Shown here piece by piece: positions 8,782 through 16,728 of a stretch of 64,000 bases of DNA. Origin of the DNA: Acinetobacter lwoffii (GTDB lineage: Bacteria > Pseudomonadota > Gammaproteobacteria > Pseudomonadales > Moraxellaceae); assembly GCF_015602705.1 (NCBI RefSeq), contig NZ_CP059081.1, positions 2,365,702-2,429,701 on the forward strand, in the 5' to 3' direction. The position numbers and the translations under genes were made by a program. The notes below the pieces were generated by a model. The model had not been told where the DNA came from and did no database searches. It saw only the letters and a program-made list of their open reading frames with translations. Each line of letters opens with the position of its first letter. The first letter of the stretch is position 1.

Positions 8782-9879
8782 CTATAACGATGCATCGAAA
8801 TCAAATACGTCCAGGATTTCATCGGCCAAAGCACTCGGGTCAGGTTGCAAGATATGCTCAAGATTGGTTTCATCTTCAGCCACATATAGTTCTAAGTGTT
8901 TTAACTGATATTCATATAAACGGATGGCAGCCCAAGGCGTCATTAAGCCCAGACTAAGAACACGCACTATCCAGTTGCTCAGCACAATCCAGCTATAACG
9001 CCAGGTAGTTACCCGTGTTTTGAAGTAACTTTGACCAAGCTCCACATGATTCCAGGTAATAAGTTATAAACGTGCAGAAATAATCGGCCAGACCAGCACC
9101 AGACAAAGCAGATAACTCAGCAGTAAACCCAGACTAAACAAATTGGTCCCTATCCGGTCCACCCAGTACACCACTGCTGCAAGCCAGCCAATACCAACCA
9201 GCAGGCAAAGACCCAAGGGCAGATAAACGGCAGACATAAACTTGGACCAGTTAATATTCAGCCTGAATTGCAACTGACCAATCGATAAATGATTAAAGCA
9301 ATAGCGTTTATAGAGCCAGATCATCACTGGACTAAACAGCAGCAAAGTAAAGATATTGATCAGGATGGCCAGAAATAAGACCCTGTAAGCCTCGCGGTTG
9401 CTGCCATTAAAATAAAAGCGCACATTGCCATATTTGCTATTTCGGGCCTTGAATTTCAAGGTCATCCGACTGAGCCAGGGCAAACACAGCGCAGCGACCA
9501 TCAATAAAGAACTGGTAGCGAGGATTGAATAGTTGGTCAGTACGACGGTAACCAGATATAGTTCCAGTGCAAACAGACGACCCAGCAAGATCCGGCTGGG
9601 CATGGCCACAAAGTCGAAGCGATGGTTTAAAAATTGGGTATTGCCGTAGAAATAACGCATACGGCGTGCCTTGGCCCAAGGGCTGTACAAGGTCAATGTC
9701 ACTATGGTCAGCATCAGATTCACCATCCAGATACCAAAATATTCGGATGCACTGCCATGAAATCTGAATCCATATCGCTGATATTTCGGTCTGACCGAAG
9801 GCATGGCTTCAGTCGAAAAACTTGAAGCAGCTGGAAATAATGACTCACTGACACGAATACCGTCTGCTGTCTGCTGCAT
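8782..9879 (-). pseudogene. DUF898 (YjgN-like) membrane protein interrupted by an in-frame TAA
   Basis: Multi-pass inner-membrane protein of the DUF898/YjgN family, with the characteristic FHGSASEYFGIWMVNL and YSPWAKARRMRYFYGNT motifs near residues 40-80 and repeated strand-helix blocks. A TAA at 9064-9066 stops the frame after 271 residues. The same frame then continues as LITWNHVELGQSYFKTR and GLMTPWAAIRLYEYQLKH to 8782. The intact protein would be 365 residues. The restart at 9045 would need a GTG with no good ribosome-binding site. The gene stands 11 bases upstream of the M48 gene, and DUF898-M48 pairs are a recurring arrangement, so both partners of one unit are broken. Confidence 0.85.
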
Positions 9880-9923
9880 GACGACCCCAATTTTTTATAC
9901 TTTTATACATCTGATATTAAAAG

Positions 9924-9962
9924 AAAAACCCCCAGAATGTAAAAACATTTTGGAGGTTTTTT
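9924..9962 (-). terminator. Terminator of fghA
   Basis: A long, slightly mismatched hairpin (AAAAACCCCCAGAATGT / ACATTTTGGAGGTTTTTT) around AAAA lies just past the fghA stop. It has T-runs on both strands. Confidence 0.85.
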
Positions 9963-9999
9963 AATCTTTTTGGCTTTGCTACATATCTGCAGTCCTACT

Positions 10000-10836
10000 T
10001 TAAGGATTTAACTGCACGGCATGGAATTGCAAATGGTCATCTACGAAACTTTGAATAAAGTAATAACCATGATCATAGCCCTGATGTTCACGCAAAGTTA
10101 GCGGCTGGTTGACGGCATCACAAGCTTGCTGAAACAAGGCTGGATTAAGCTGACTATAGAACTGATCCGAAAAACCCTGATCAATCAGGATATCGCTAAA
10201 TAAGGCGCCCTTTTCCTGAACCAAAGCGGTTGCATCATGTTCGAGCCATTCTTTTTTTTCAGTACCCAGATAATTTGAGAATGCTTTGTCTCCCCAAGGA
10301 CACTGGCTCGGGGCACAAATCGGTGCAAAGGCTGAAACAGATTTGAATTTTTCTGGATATTTAAATGCCAGAGTCAATGCGCCATGACCACCCATACTGT
10401 GGCCGAAGATACCGATCTTGCCGGGATGGATCACGAATTCCTCAGTGACCAGTGCGTAAAGCTCATCGACAATAAAGCTTTCCATCTGATAGTGTTCAGC
10501 CCACGGTGCCTGGGTAGCATTGATATAAAAACCCGCACCCTGACCAATATCCCAGTTGTCGCCTTCTGCCACACCTTCGCCACGCGGCGAAGTATCTGGT
10601 GTAATCAGGATCAAGCCAAGCTGTGCCGCCAAACGCTGTGCATGTGCCTTGATGGCAAAGGTTTCTTCGGTACAGGTCAAACCCGCCAAATAGAATAAAG
10701 CAGGACAGCTGTGACCTTCTAAAGCTTGAGGCGGCAGGAAAATGCCAAACTTGGTCGGGGATTTAAGATAGCGTGAATCAAAACGATAAATCCGCTGTTC
10801 ACCTTCAAAGCTTCTATTGTTTTGTATAAGTTCCAT
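10000..10836 (-). CDS. fghA: S-formylglutathione hydrolase
   Basis: Serine esterase that releases formate from S-formylglutathione in glutathione-dependent formaldehyde detoxification. It has 278 residues, the family length. The alpha/beta hydrolase nucleophile is Ser147 in GHSMGGHGAL. The upstream FYLAGLTCTEETF and DTSPRGEG motifs are diagnostic of the D-type esterase family, and HQGYDHGYYF near 252-261 supplies the catalytic histidine. The formaldehyde dehydrogenase partner is not adjacent. The C13 peptidase gene ends 39 bases upstream on the same strand, so co-transcription is possible. Confidence 0.94.
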   Translation of the reverse strand: MELIQNNRSFEGEQRIYRFDSRYLKSPTKFGIFLPPQALEGHSCPALFYLAGLTCTEETFAIKAHAQRLAAQLGLILITPDTSPRGEGVAEGDNWDIGQGAGFYINATQAPWAEHYQMESFIVDELYALVTEEFVIHPGKIGIFGHSMGGHGALTLAFKYPEKFKSVSAFAPICAPSQCPWGDKAFSNYLGTEKKEWLEHDATALVQEKGALFSDILIDQGFSDQFYSQLNPALFQQACDAVNQPLTLREHQGYDHGYYFIQSFVDDHLQFHAVQLNP

Positions 10837-10875
10837 GGCTATTCCTTATTATTGCAACCGGTCTGTGGATGACAT

Positions 10876-12258
10876 CTAGGGAGATGGTGTCGCCGTACTG
10901 GTCTGTGGAAATAAACGTTGCTCCAGTTGTGGCAACATCAATTCCATATTCTTGCCGATGACCCATTGCGGTTCTGATGGCTCAAAGCCTTGAGCCGATT
11001 CCCATTTTGCTACAGTATCTGTGGCCTGTGCGAAAGCGCTTTGCAAGCTGCTATTTTCACGCATGGCTTCATCAAAGAACGCACGACCAAAATAGGTATA
11101 ATCCGCTTCATTCGAACAGCCAAAAGACTGCCGATCAGCTGCCGAAGCCGTAATCACCAAGGTATTGTCATTCTGTAAAGCAGAAGCAAAACTGCCTGAA
11201 AAACAGGCCGAGATTACGATCACGCGCCAACGTATGCCTGATGCATCTAGTGTTTCACGCAACCATTTTGGATCAACCTGCGCCAGATCCAGTGGGGCAT
11301 TTTCCATTTCAAATACATTCGGCAAACCGTGAGAGGTCATATATAAAAATAATACGTCACTTTCACGGTTCATCTGCTGCCCCATACGGCGCAATGTCAG
11401 CTCCATACTGGTTTTGGAAGCAATCGGCATAGTGGTACGTGTCGCTGGGTGATTGACCAAGGCAATCGATCGGCCAAAAGTACCAAAACGGGTATCAAAC
11501 TGCTCTTTAATCCGCTCAACTTCAGAATGGAATACATCCTGATAGCTCGCTCCGGCTACCCCCATGAAATACCAGTGTGACTGTGCAAATTCACCATACT
11601 CGATATTTTCCAGCGCTTTATTCAGCAAAGTTGGCTGGGCATAGAAAGCATCTTCGGCAAAACTCGGTGGAATTTCTTCGACTTTCCAGATCGGCTGATC
11701 TTTGACTGAAATCTGCCAAACTACTAGCGTAAACAAAGTCGCCAGCATAATCAGCGCACGTTCCCACCACGGCCATTTTAATTCACGTGAAATCACCCAG
11801 ACCACTGCCAGACTTTGCCAGACAAACAGCATGACAAAGAGCGTTGGAATATAGTCGTAAAGGATATAAGGCAGATAATCCAGATCACCCAGATACTGAA
11901 TCAGACACTGGAACAGCATGATATGGGTATCTAACACCAACCATAACAAGGCTGGCACCAGCATCAAGCGTGGATTATTGACCCGTTGCGAAAGAAAAAT
12001 ACCGACAATCAGGGCAATGAAAGGCCAAAGTGCATAACTGATCAGACCTTGAGAGTTAAAATCTCCCATACGGCCTGAACTGAGCCAGCTAAACAAACTG
12101 TTGGCGCAGCCACCCAAAATCCCCCAGAACACCAATTGCATGATGGATGGACGGACCAGTTGTAAAGAACGCCTCGACCCCAGAAATAACCACATCCCGG
12201 CAATTTGGTTGCTCTTAAAATCGTGCCAAAAATTAATGGAGGGTTTAAAGTCGATCAT
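10876..12258 (-). CDS. Membrane-anchored peptidase C13 family protein
   Basis: Caspase/legumain-fold cysteine peptidase of family C13 fused to a membrane domain. Residues about 40-185 form roughly five hydrophobic segments. The C-terminal part (about 200-450) carries the catalytic pair His310 in MTSHGLP and Cys352 in VISACFSGSF, with strand DVLFLY before the His and RVIVIS before the Cys as in the clan CD fold. Eukaryotic legumain and GPI8 belong to the same family; the bacterial proteins have no settled substrate. The topology suggests the protease domain follows the last membrane segment. A weak promoter-like TTGATT-16-TAAACT is visible upstream on the minus strand. Confidence 0.85.
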   Translation of the reverse strand: MIDFKPSINFWHDFKSNQIAGMWLFLGSRRSLQLVRPSIMQLVFWGILGGCANSLFSWLSSGRMGDFNSQGLISYALWPFIALIVGIFLSQRVNNPRLMLVPALLWLVLDTHIMLFQCLIQYLGDLDYLPYILYDYIPTLFVMLFVWQSLAVVWVISRELKWPWWERALIMLATLFTLVVWQISVKDQPIWKVEEIPPSFAEDAFYAQPTLLNKALENIEYGEFAQSHWYFMGVAGASYQDVFHSEVERIKEQFDTRFGTFGRSIALVNHPATRTTMPIASKTSMELTLRRMGQQMNRESDVLFLYMTSHGLPNVFEMENAPLDLAQVDPKWLRETLDASGIRWRVIVISACFSGSFASALQNDNTLVITASAADRQSFGCSNEADYTYFGRAFFDEAMRENSSLQSAFAQATDTVAKWESAQGFEPSEPQWVIGKNMELMLPQLEQRLFPQTSTATPSP

Positions 12259-12378
12259 AGGATTTCAAGGAGATGAGTGGCTCGCTAATGTGCTGAATAA
12301 GTTTATGCTTGATAAGTATTTAATCAATGCTAATTTTAAATATATAACAAATCTTTGCTTAATAAAGAAGCCATTATC

Positions 12379-13200
12379 CTATTCAGCTACAAGTTCATGC
12401 TGAAAATACGCATCAAAGCGACAAGCATCGCCTTGCCATTGATGATTTGGCTCTTTTCCAGCCAGAAATACCGCGAGACGCGGACGTTTGACCACAACAC
12501 GTTTGCCAATTTTCTGTGCCAGTTCCAGTAAGTTGTCGCCCAGATCCATTTCACCATCTTCAGGCAATAACATATGCAACAGCTGCATCTGTTTTTTCAC
12601 TTGCGACTGTTTCTTGACTGCCTGCTGGTTTTGGTCACGCTGCGGAAACATCGGATCAAGATAAACCACATCAACAATCTGTTGCTGCTGGGCCTGTTGC
12701 TGCAAATAATCGGCTGAATCTGAAAAGACTAGTTGAATCCGTGATACGACCTGACTCAGGAATGCATCCGACTGGGCACGGGTATGCGTATCTTCAAGCA
12801 AGGTAAACAGAATCGGATGCCGTTCAACCAAGATGACCTGCGCGCCTAAATGTGCCATCAACAGACTGTCATGCCCCAGACCCGCGGTAGCATCGACTAA
12901 GCTTGGTTTTTCACTTAAATTACAGGCGCGTGCAATCATTTCCGATTTCAAAGATGCGCGTTTTAAGCGTCCGGTTTCCGCCTGCCAGTCCGGTTGCATC
13001 TTCATGCCGTTGGCACATAACCAGAGTCCGTCAGCATCGGCACAAAGGGCCAGTTCAGGATTTAAACGGAAAAAACGTGCATTGAGTTTTTCAACAGTTT
13101 CAATTTCAACCTGCACCCCACGAGAAGAAAGCACAGCCTCGAAGTGCTGTGCTTTCTCTTGATAGTCAGATTCGGCATATAAGCGAATCGCGCTTACCAT
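12379..13200 (-). CDS. rsmJ: 16S rRNA (guanine(1516)-N(2))-methyltransferase RsmJ
   Basis: SAM-dependent methyltransferase acting on G1516 of 16S rRNA. The 273 residues show the RsmJ motif [17 protein letters not shown], the acidic end of strand 2 in VILVERHP, and the catalytic DPMFPQR motif, followed by the basic stretch KKQSQVKKQ. The ATG at 13200 overlaps the last 7 bases of uppP; a TTG at 13209 is in frame but adds only three residues. Tight overlap indicates translation coupled to uppP. The C-terminus ends 120 bases before the C13 gene. Confidence 0.92.
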   Translation of the reverse strand: MVSAIRLYAESDYQEKAQHFEAVLSSRGVQVEIETVEKLNARFFRLNPELALCADADGLWLCANGMKMQPDWQAETGRLKRASLKSEMIARACNLSEKPSLVDATAGLGHDSLLMAHLGAQVILVERHPILFTLLEDTHTRAQSDAFLSQVVSRIQLVFSDSADYLQQQAQQQQIVDVVYLDPMFPQRDQNQQAVKKQSQVKKQMQLLHMLLPEDGEMDLGDNLLELAQKIGKRVVVKRPRLAVFLAGKEPNHQWQGDACRFDAYFQHELVAE

Positions 13201-14018
13201 AATTTCCAACCTGTATAGGCAAATAATAAAATCAGCAGACCCGAAGCAATACGATACCAGGCAAAGATCATAAAGTCGCGTTTGGCCACGTAAGCGACCA
13301 GCGCACGGATTAATATCAATGCCGAGATAAAGGAAACCAGAAGCCCAACTCCGATCACGGTCCAGTCTTCAGTCGTATTTAAGACATCATAGCTTTGATA
13401 AAGGTCCAGCAGGCCAGCGCCGATAATGACCGGAATACCCAAGAAAAATGAGAATTCAGTCGCTGCCTTACGGGACACACCGAGGAACATCGCACCGATA
13501 ATGGTTGCGCCTGAACGGGAAGTACCCGGAATTAAGGATAAAACCTGAATCAGGCCAATCCAGATCGCATCTCTAATGCTGAGTTCTTCAACTTCATGGA
13601 CACGGACTTGCGGTGGATTCTTTTCAATCCAGATAATGATCAAACCACCGACGATCAAACCAATGGCAATGGCAATATCATTAAACAGTAATTGTTTGAC
13701 GGTTTGTCCCAGAGTCAGACCAATCAATATAATCGGAATAGAAGCCAGAATCAGGCCAATGCCTAAACGGCGACCTTGTGGTTCACCGCTGACAATCCCG
13801 GTCGCTGCCCCCCAAAGACGTGCCCAATATTCATAAATAACGGCAGCAATTGCCCCCATCTGGATCGCGATGACGAATACATCACTCTTTTCCTTGGTCC
13901 AGAAATTCATTAATTCTGATGCCAAAATCAAATGGCCGGTACTGGAAATAGGCAAAAACTCAGTAATGCCTTCGATAATACCCATGATGGCCGCTTTGAG
14001 TAGCAGTAAAAGATCCAT
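13194..14018 (-). CDS. uppP: Undecaprenyl-diphosphatase UppP (BacA)
   Basis: Inner-membrane phosphatase that recycles undecaprenyl pyrophosphate to the monophosphate carrier for peptidoglycan and other glycans; overproduction gives bacitracin resistance in relatives. It has 274 residues with about eight membrane segments. Both signature motifs are present: [17 protein letters not shown] at about 16-32 and the [10 protein letters not shown] loop near 165-174. The ATG start at 14018 lies 16 bases after the tsaB stop, so tsaB-uppP-rsmJ probably form one transcript. Confidence 0.95.
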   Translation of the reverse strand: MDLLLLLKAAIMGIIEGITEFLPISSTGHLILASELMNFWTKEKSDVFVIAIQMGAIAAVIYEYWARLWGAATGIVSGEPQGRRLGIGLILASIPIILIGLTLGQTVKQLLFNDIAIAIGLIVGGLIIIWIEKNPPQVRVHEVEELSIRDAIWIGLIQVLSLIPGTSRSGATIIGAMFLGVSRKAATEFSFFLGIPVIIGAGLLDLYQSYDVLNTTEDWTVIGVGLLVSFISALILIRALVAYVAKRDFMIFAWYRIASGLLILLFAYTGWKLW

Positions 14019-14034
14019 GCTTTATCCTAATTAA

Positions 14035-14700
14035 TTATGCTTTGCCTTGTTCTGGAATTTTTTTCCACGCGTTATCGCGTAAATATACGGGTAATGCCAA
14101 TTCTGCACTCACCCAGTTTTCTGCTTGTGCCGCTGCACGTGCAATGCTGGCAATATCCTGTGCAGTCGCATGCACATCTTTATAAATTGAAGTTTCGCTT
14201 TGTACCAGTTCAGCACCCGAACCGACCGGGATAAAGCACACAGCTTGGCTGCCTTCTGCATAACTTAATAGTTGTTCTTCATCGACCGGTTGCATAATCC
14301 CTTGTGCATCCAGTTGATAGCTCGCGATATAGACTTCGCTCATGCGGGCATCCAATACCGCAGACACTTCCTTGAGGCCGTGTAAACGATAGGCTGCTTG
14401 TGCCAAAGCCTGCAAAGTTGACACCGGAATTACCGGCACATCATTTGACCAGGCCAAGGCCTGAGTCACGGCAGCATTAATACGCACACCGCTAAAAGAA
14501 CCCGGACCACGACTAAAGGCAATCGCGGTCAAATCAGCAATGGCCAGCCCAAGATCTTGCAGACCTTGTTCAATCATCGGGAGAATCGTTTGCGTTTGTG
14601 CCTTGGCGCGCGCATCAAGCTGAAAAAATAGTTCTTGAGTATCATCGATTACAGAAACGGAACACTGCTCATTGGCAGTCTCCAATGCCAGCACTTTCAT
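14035..14700 (-). CDS. tsaB: TsaB, subunit of the tRNA t6A37 threonylcarbamoyl transferase complex
   Basis: Catalytically inactive ASKHA-fold partner of TsaD that, with TsaE, supports threonylcarbamoylation of A37 in ANN-decoding tRNAs. It has 221 residues. The N-terminus MKVLALETANEQCSVSV is the family start, and SRGPGSFSGVRI near residue 67 is the diagnostic loop. The frame is open for 40 more codons upstream, but the extension is not family-like and would run through a terminator hairpin at 14725-14759, so the ATG at 14700 is chosen. Confidence 0.94.
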   Translation of the reverse strand: MKVLALETANEQCSVSVIDDTQELFFQLDARAKAQTQTILPMIEQGLQDLGLAIADLTAIAFSRGPGSFSGVRINAAVTQALAWSNDVPVIPVSTLQALAQAAYRLHGLKEVSAVLDARMSEVYIASYQLDAQGIMQPVDEEQLLSYAEGSQAVCFIPVGSGAELVQSETSIYKDVHATAQDIASIARAAAQAENWVSAELALPVYLRDNAWKKIPEQGKA

Positions 14701-14724
14701 GCACAACCTTAATTCAGAGAATAT

Positions 14725-14759
14725 AAAAAACGCGGATATGATACTCCACTCATATCCGC
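14725..14759 (-). terminator. Rho-independent terminator upstream of tsaB
   Basis: On the minus strand GCGGATATGA pairs with TCATATCCGC around an 8-base loop, followed by GTTTTTT. It stands 25 bases before the tsaB start and behind a second terminator (14787-14809), separating the nudL unit from tsaB. Confidence 0.85.
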
Positions 14760-14786
14760 TACGCGAGATTTTCCCGAAACAGATAC

Positions 14787-14809
14787 AAAAATGCCTAGAA
14801 AATCTAGGC
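14787..14809 (-). terminator. Terminator of the nudL / gamma-carbonic-anhydrase unit
   Basis: GCCTAGA pairs with TCTAGGC around a 3-base loop and is followed on the minus strand by ATTTTTG, 27 bases after the stop of the gamma-carbonic-anhydrase-like gene. Confidence 0.82.
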
Positions 14810-14836
14810 TTATGATTCAATCAATAAAAGAGTGCC

Positions 14837-15367
14837 TTAGAGTAGCACTTCTTCCAAATCCTGAAATTTCTGAAAATGCTCGGCATAATGCATGGCGCTC
14901 ATTGTTAATTTTTGAATACTGTCATCATCCAGCATTTTCACCACTTTACCGGGTGAGCCCATCACCACTGAATTATCTGGAATGATCTTGCCTTCCGGAA
15001 TCAAGGCATTGGCACCAATAATACAATTCTTGCCAATCACGGCATTGTTTAGAATGACTGCTTGAATCCCGATCAGGCTGTTATCGCCAATGGTACAACC
15101 ATGTAGCATGGCCTGATGCCCAATCGTTACATAATTACCGATCTGCATCTCAATGCCGGCATCCGTATGCAGCACTGCATTTTCCTGCACATTGCTAAAG
15201 TCACCCAATTTAATTTTACTGTTATCTGCGCGCACTATAGCACCGAACCAGACACTGACTTGGCGTCCAAGCTCAACTTGTCCAATCACTGTGGCCGTCG
15301 GTGCCACCCAGCCATCCCAGGGCTGATGTATAGCGGTAGGTAAGTGTCCCTGAAATTTGTACAACAT
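14837..15367 (-). CDS. Gamma-carbonic-anhydrase-like hexapeptide-repeat protein
   Basis: Left-handed beta-helix protein of the YrdA/PaaY/gamma-carbonic anhydrase family, 176 residues. Hexapeptide repeats run from about residue 22 to 130 (VELGRQVSVWFGAIVRAD, IGNYVTIGHQAMLHGC, IGDNSLIGIQAVILNN, IGKNCIIGANALI). The histidines in the repeat region (LHTD, IGHQAMLHG) correspond to the zinc ligands of this family. PaaY, a thioesterase of phenylacetate catabolism, belongs to the same family, but this gene is not in a paa operon. The ATG at 15367 has AGGA upstream; a TTG six codons earlier is in frame. It lies 21 bases behind nudL. Confidence 0.85.
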   Translation of the reverse strand: MLYKFQGHLPTAIHQPWDGWVAPTATVIGQVELGRQVSVWFGAIVRADNSKIKLGDFSNVQENAVLHTDAGIEMQIGNYVTIGHQAMLHGCTIGDNSLIGIQAVILNNAVIGKNCIIGANALIPEGKIIPDNSVVMGSPGKVVKMLDDDSIQKLTMSAMHYAEHFQKFQDLEEVLL

Positions 15368-15388
15368 TGATAAAATCCTATTCAATGG

Positions 15389-15997
15389 TTAAAAAAATTT
15401 GGAGCGTTTAAACGTTGGAGAATTAAGCAAGAATGGCCAGTCTTTTTTATAATCCAGCCCATATTGAAATAAAGAAATCAACATACGTGCGGTCAAGCCC
15501 CAAACCACTTCATTTTCTATCCGCATACTCGGAAAATATAAAGATTGCTGAGCAAAGCGAACTTCATAAGGTGTGGGCGTCACTTCAAGTAAATGCTGCA
15601 ATGAGGCAAAGAAAATCCGGTCGATTTCCGTCGGTTGTGGAATCAGCTTCACTTGCGGAGGAATCAGTCCCACAATCGGTTTGACCAGCATGCCATTGCG
15701 GGCTTTTTGCATCGGTAAATCACCCATTAAATGTACATCAAAAGGATTGAGAGCCGTTTCCTCATAGGCTTCCCTTAAAGCCACCACAATATTACTGGTA
15801 TCTTGCGGATCGCGCTTGCCACCCGGAAATGAGACTTCTCCGGCATGATTATTCAAATAAGCTGAACGGCGTGTCAGCAATACTTTCGGGTCAGCTTCAT
15901 CTGTAATTGCAATCAACACGGCAGCATGTGCAGATCGGATACGCCTGGAAAAACGTAAGCGTTGCTGCAACCTTTGTGTCAATTCACATGCATCCAT
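15389..15997 (-). CDS. Nudix CoA pyrophosphatase, NudL/YeaB type
   Basis: Nudix hydrolase of the coenzyme A diphosphatase branch, which cleaves CoA or acyl-CoA into phosphopantetheine and 3',5'-ADP in relatives. It has 202 residues from the ATG at 15997. The UPF0035 signature region LLTRRSAYLNNHAGEVSFPG is followed directly by the Nudix box GGKRDPQDTSNIVVALREA plus YEETAL. CAGGG upstream of this ATG acts as ribosome-binding site; an ATG eight codons upstream is possible. It forms an operon with the gamma-carbonic-anhydrase-like gene. Confidence 0.88.
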   Translation of the reverse strand: MDACELTQRLQQRLRFSRRIRSAHAAVLIAITDEADPKVLLTRRSAYLNNHAGEVSFPGGKRDPQDTSNIVVALREAYEETALNPFDVHLMGDLPMQKARNGMLVKPIVGLIPPQVKLIPQPTEIDRIFFASLQHLLEVTPTPYEVRFAQQSLYFPSMRIENEVVWGLTARMLISLFQYGLDYKKDWPFLLNSPTFKRSKFF

Positions 15998-16120
15998 TCT
16001 TTCAACCCTGACGATGATCATAATTTCATCATAGCTGATTTTAGCCGGGGCGGGAGAGAAATGATGCCAAATTTTGCTTTTTCAGTTATCCTGAGCATAC
16101 TTTTATCATTGATGATGAAT

Positions 16121-16669
16121 ATGAACTTCTGTGTGAATTGTGGACATAAAACCACTGCTAAAATTCCTTTGGGCGATCAGCAAATTCGCAGCGTATGTGA
16201 TTCATGCGGCTCTATTCATTATATTAATCCGAAAGTGATTTGTGGCACTTTAGTCCTGTTCGAAAACAAAGTACTGTTGTGCCGTCGTGCCATTGAACCA
16301 CGCTATGGCTTATGGACTTTACCTGCCGGCTATATGGAACTGTTTGAAACCATGGAGCAAGGGGCTGCCCGGGAAACCCGCGAAGAAGCCGAAGCTGAAG
16401 TAGACATTGAACAGTTGTACTGTATGTATAACATTCCACGTATTGGTCAGATTTATGTGCTATTTAAAGCCAATCTGATTGATGGAAAATTTGGTGCGGG
16501 TGAAGAGACCATCGAAACACGTTTATTTGATGAAGCAGATATTCCCTGGACCGAACTAGCCTTCCCGAGTGTAGAACACACCCTCAGACATTATTTTGAA
16601 GATCGTAAAAGCAACACTTTCCCAATGCATCTGGAAACCTTAGGCACACGTCTAGACCACACGGGTTAA
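16121..16669 (+). CDS. Nudix hydrolase with N-terminal zinc ribbon
   Basis: Nudix protein whose N-terminus carries a zinc-ribbon (FCVNCGHKT ... VCDSCGSIHY), followed by the Nudix box GYMELFETMEQGAARETREEAEAEV at about residues 71-95. The fold and motif order resemble small NADH/ADP-ribose pyrophosphatases; the substrate is not known. From the ATG at 16121 it has 182 residues. A better ribosome-binding site (GGGAGAG) precedes an ATG at 16061, which would add a 20-residue hydrophobic stretch not typical of the family, so the start is uncertain. It is divergent from nudL. Confidence 0.83.
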   Translation: MNFCVNCGHKTTAKIPLGDQQIRSVCDSCGSIHYINPKVICGTLVLFENKVLLCRRAIEPRYGLWTLPAGYMELFETMEQGAARETREEAEAEVDIEQLYCMYNIPRIGQIYVLFKANLIDGKFGAGEETIETRLFDEADIPWTELAFPSVEHTLRHYFEDRKSNTFPMHLETLGTRLDHTG

Positions 16670-16682
16670 ATCTAATCTGTAT

Positions 16683-16714
16683 AAAAAATCCCATACTAAG
16701 ATGGGATTTTTTTT
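16683..16714. terminator. Bidirectional terminator between the Nudix gene and filF
   Basis: AAAATCCCAT pairs with ATGGGATTTT around ACTAAG, with an A-run on the left and a T-run on the right. It serves convergent genes. Confidence 0.9.
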
Positions 16715-16728
16715 ATTTCTAAGGAATA

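Noticed and set aside
8051..9066. Recoding of TAA as a sense codon
   Set aside because: TAA ends many intact genes in the window, so general reassignment is excluded; local readthrough is left as a minor alternative.
14701..14820. N-terminal extension of TsaB by 40 codons
   Set aside because: The extension would cross a perfect terminator hairpin and does not resemble the family N-terminus.
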